Shown: one piece after another, positions 6,149 to 8,245 of the stretch
Layout: each line of letters starts with the position of its first letter
Numbering within the stretch: position 1 is the first letter of the stretch
Position numbers and translations under genes: made by a program
Source: Clostridia bacterium
GTDB lineage: Bacteria > Bacillota > Clostridia > Oscillospirales > CAG-272
Assembly (NCBI GenBank): GCA_017631215.1
Contig: JAGBTR010000209.1
Coordinates: forward strand, 1-8,245
Direction of reading: 5' to 3'
Length of the DNA: 8,245 nucleotides
The notes under the pieces: model-generated
What the model saw: the letters and a program-made list of their open reading frames with translations, nothing else
What the model was told of the DNA's origin: nothing
Database searches by the model: none

Positions 6149-7783
6149 TCGCAAGGAGTAACGCAATTTCTCATTGGCGGCATTCGGGTCTCCCCCGATG
6201 CTTCCAATGAGCAAATACTGGAGAGAGCCAGACAGAAGATGAAGCGTGCCGATATTTCGGTGGCATCGCTTCATTTCCGTTTATATAAGAAATCTGTAGA
6301 CGCACGCCATCGCGATGACGTGCGCCTCGTTTGCACCGTTCTTGCTGAGAGCGAGGAGGTGTTGTCCGACGCTGTACGCGCGCGAGTGCTGCGCCAGCCC
6401 GATGTCAGAGCGCTGACGCGAGAGGAGCTGAACGTCACGAAGGGCGATGAGTCGATGAACGGTCGCCCCTTGGTGGTTGGTATGGGACCCGCGGGCTTGT
6501 TCTGCGCGCTTTTGCTGGCAGAGCAGGGTTACGCTCCCATTCTTATCGACCGCGGCGATTGCGTTGCCGACCGTGTCCGCGCCGTTGAGCGCTTTTTCCG
6601 CGAGGGCGTGCTGGATACGCAGAGCAACATTCAATTTGGCGCGGGTGGCGCGGGTACGTTTTCGGACGGTAAGCTACTCACACGCATCAACGATGCACAC
6701 TGCACCTATATTCTGGAGCGGCTGGTCGAATTTGGCGCACCTGCCGAGATCCTCACGCGAGCCAAGCCGCATATCGGCACCGACGTGCTTCGCGTGGTGG
6801 TTGACCGTATGCTGGAGCGTATCGCCGCGTGCGGTGGTGAGGTGCGATATCGCACCTGTCTGCACGCGCTGACCGAATACGCCGACGGTACGGTGCTTGC
6901 CGCAACGAGCGGTGGTGATATCCCTTGCTCGTCCGTCGTGCTTGCCATCGGAAATGCGGCACGCGATACCTATCAGATGCTGATCACGCGGCAGTTTGCC
7001 GTGGAGGCAAAGCCCATCTCGGTCGGCGTTCGTATCGAGCATCTTCAAGCGGATATTGACCGCGCACTGTACGGCAATTTTGCGGGACACCCCGCACTCG
7101 GTCCTGCCGAGTATGCGCTGTCCGATACGCGTGGAGAGCGCGGTGTTTATACCTTTTGTATGTGTCCCGGCGGCGAGGTCGTCGCGGCGGCATCCGAGGA
7201 GGGTGGCGTCGTGGTCAACGGTATGAGCCATCACGCGCGCGACGGCGTCAATGCCAACTGCGCGGTGGCGGTTTCGGTTCGTGTGTCGGACTTTGAGCCC
7301 GTCGACGGTAACGTCGCGCTGGGTGCGATCGCCTATCAGCGTCGCATTGAGCAGGCGGCATTTTCTTTGGGCGGCGGCAATTACAGCGCCCCCATTCAAA
7401 CGGTTGGCGATTTTCTTGACGGCACGCTGAAAAGCGAGCCCTCTCGAATCCAACCGACCTATCGCGAGGGTGCGTTCGTGCGTGTGGCCGATCTTTCCAA
7501 GACCTTTCCGCACTACGTAACCGACTCGCTGCGCTACGGTCTTCGCTCGTTTGACCGCAAGCTCGCGGGCTTTGCCTGCGCCGATGCGGTGCTGAGCGCG
7601 GCTGAAACAAGAACGTCTGCCCCCGTCCGCATTATGCGAGGCGAGAATGGGCAAGCCATCGGTCATCCGTGCGTGTATCCGTGCGGTGAGGGTGCAGGCT
7701 ACGCAGGCGGCATTACCAGCGCGGCGGTGGACGGTCTGAAGACCGCACTTCATATGATGGCACGGTTTGCACCGCCACAGTGA
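6146..7783 (+). CDS. FAD-dependent dehydrogenase, COG2509 type
   Basis: A 545-residue flavoprotein of the widespread but poorly characterised COG2509 family of FAD-dependent dehydrogenases; the physiological substrate is unknown. The first 100 or so residues form the family's N-terminal segment, recognisable by KKSVDAR near residues 49-55. The dinucleotide-binding motif GMGPAG is at 112-117, followed by a strand ending in IDRG as expected for FAD binding. FGAGGAGTFSDGKL at 164-177 is the family's glycine-rich block, and CGEGAGYAGGI at 513-523 is the C-terminal FAD contact region. No signal peptide or membrane span is seen, so it is expected in the cytosol. It starts at TTG with a strong ribosome binding site. 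It lies 36 bases after the small membrane protein and 22 bases before the RseC-like gene, suggesting one transcription unit. Confidence 0.88.
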   Translation: MSQGVTQFLIGGIRVSPDASNEQILERARQKMKRADISVASLHFRLYKKSVDARHRDDVRLVCTVLAESEEVLSDAVRARVLRQPDVRALTREELNVTKGDESMNGRPLVVGMGPAGLFCALLLAEQGYAPILIDRGDCVADRVRAVERFFREGVLDTQSNIQFGAGGAGTFSDGKLLTRINDAHCTYILERLVEFGAPAEILTRAKPHIGTDVLRVVVDRMLERIAACGGEVRYRTCLHALTEYADGTVLAATSGGDIPCSSVVLAIGNAARDTYQMLITRQFAVEAKPISVGVRIEHLQADIDRALYGNFAGHPALGPAEYALSDTRGERGVYTFCMCPGGEVVAAASEEGGVVVNGMSHHARDGVNANCAVAVSVRVSDFEPVDGNVALGAIAYQRRIEQAAFSLGGGNYSAPIQTVGDFLDGTLKSEPSRIQPTYREGAFVRVADLSKTFPHYVTDSLRYGLRSFDRKLAGFACADAVLSAAETRTSAPVRIMRGENGQAIGHPCVYPCGEGAGYAGGITSAAVDGLKTALHMMARFAPPQ

Positions 7784-7805
7784 ATTTGAAACAAGGAGAA
7801 GGGCT

Positions 7806-8245
7806 ATGCGTACGCAGGGCAAGGTGATCCGTTTGGACGGAAAATACGCAACGGTGCTTTGCAGCCGCACGTCGGCCTGCGACGGTTGCCACAAGCTGGC
7901 AGATGGGGGCGATTGCTCGGTCTGCTCAATGATGGGACACGGCAAGGATATGGAGACGCGTGCACTCAACGAGGTCGATGCCTGCGTTGGGGATACGGTC
8001 GCACTGGAAAGTGACACCTCGCGTATGCTCGGCTATGCCGCGCTCGTTTTTCTTGTCCCCGTTTTTGCTTTGATTGCCGGATACCTCTTGTCCGAGCTTT
8101 GGACGAGCCGAGAGCTGTACCGCTACGTGTGCGGCGCGGTGACGTTTGTGCTTGCGTTTGTCGGCATTCGCATCTACTCCGAGCGCGTCATCAAGCGGCG
8201 GAGCGAGGTGCGCGTCGTCCGAGTGATCCGCACGGCGGATGGGCA
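7806..8245 (+). CDS. RseC/MucC-type SoxR-reducing/sigma-E regulator family protein (3' end outside window)
   Basis: The first 146 codons are visible and the frame is open to the right edge. The start ATG has AAGGAG (7793-7798) seven bases ahead. The pattern matches RseC: an N-terminal cysteine cluster (C19, then C25-x2-C28 and C37-x2-C40), a short beta-rich part with VGDTVALE at about 61-68, and two hydrophobic spans at about 75-95 and 107-123. A basic cytoplasmic stretch follows. In Proteobacteria RseC works with the Rsx/Rnf electron-transport complex to reduce SoxR, and it affects sigma-E. In Clostridia its role is not settled, and redox or Rnf-linked function is an inference. The adjacent flavoprotein gene is compatible with a redox role. 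Only a short C-terminal tail should be missing. Confidence 0.85.
   Translation, partial: MRTQGKVIRLDGKYATVLCSRTSACDGCHKLADGGDCSVCSMMGHGKDMETRALNEVDACVGDTVALESDTSRMLGYAALVFLVPVFALIAGYLLSELWTSRELYRYVCGAVTFVLAFVGIRIYSERVIKRRSEVRVVRVIRTADG

Noticed and set aside
6674..8017. Minus-strand open frame of about 450 codons opposite the flavoprotein and RseC-like genes
   Set aside because: It is a compositional shadow of two plus-strand genes that carry conserved motifs, and no ribosome binding site or family pattern was seen.

Overview
The window looks like a chromosomal segment from a low-branching Gram-positive bacterium, most likely a gut-type member of the Clostridia. Support: strong AGGAGG-type ribosome binding sites, near-perfect TTGACA/TATAAT promoters, a T-box leader, and a diadenylate cyclase gene followed by a YbbR-like membrane protein. 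Coding DNA is GC-rich while the intergenic stretches are markedly AT-rich. The exact genus cannot be read from the sequence. There is no sign of a mobile element, CRISPR array, rRNA or tRNA.

Left part (1-797, minus strand): a gene of the 2-isopropylmalate synthase/homocitrate synthase family runs off the left edge. Upstream of it lie a consensus promoter, a T-box riboswitch with a probable leucine (CTC) specifier, and an intrinsic terminator. This fits leucine-responsive expression. The N-terminal signature of the encoded protein has lost both the Arg and the Asp that are catalytic and metal-binding in this family, which is the most striking anomaly of the window.

Middle part (798-4819, plus strand): an AT-rich divergent intergenic region holds candidate arginine-repressor operators and a second consensus promoter. 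It drives argG-argH-argF, the last three arginine biosynthesis steps: ornithine to citrulline (ArgF), citrulline to argininosuccinate (ArgG), and argininosuccinate to arginine plus fumarate (ArgH). A strong hairpin separates argG from argH, and a perfect 13-bp terminator closes the operon.

Right part (4884-8245, plus strand): an extended -10 promoter precedes a tightly spaced set. It comprises cdaA (c-di-AMP synthase), a 68-residue single-membrane-span protein that resembles only the N-terminal anchor of CdaR/YbbR, a COG2509-type FAD-dependent dehydrogenase with a TTG start, and an RseC/MucC-type membrane protein cut by the right edge. The usual third partner glmM is not next to cdaA here. 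No clearly new defence or mobile system is present. The oddities worth following are the degenerate LeuA-like enzyme, the minimal CdaR-like protein, and the linkage of c-di-AMP synthesis to redox-type genes.
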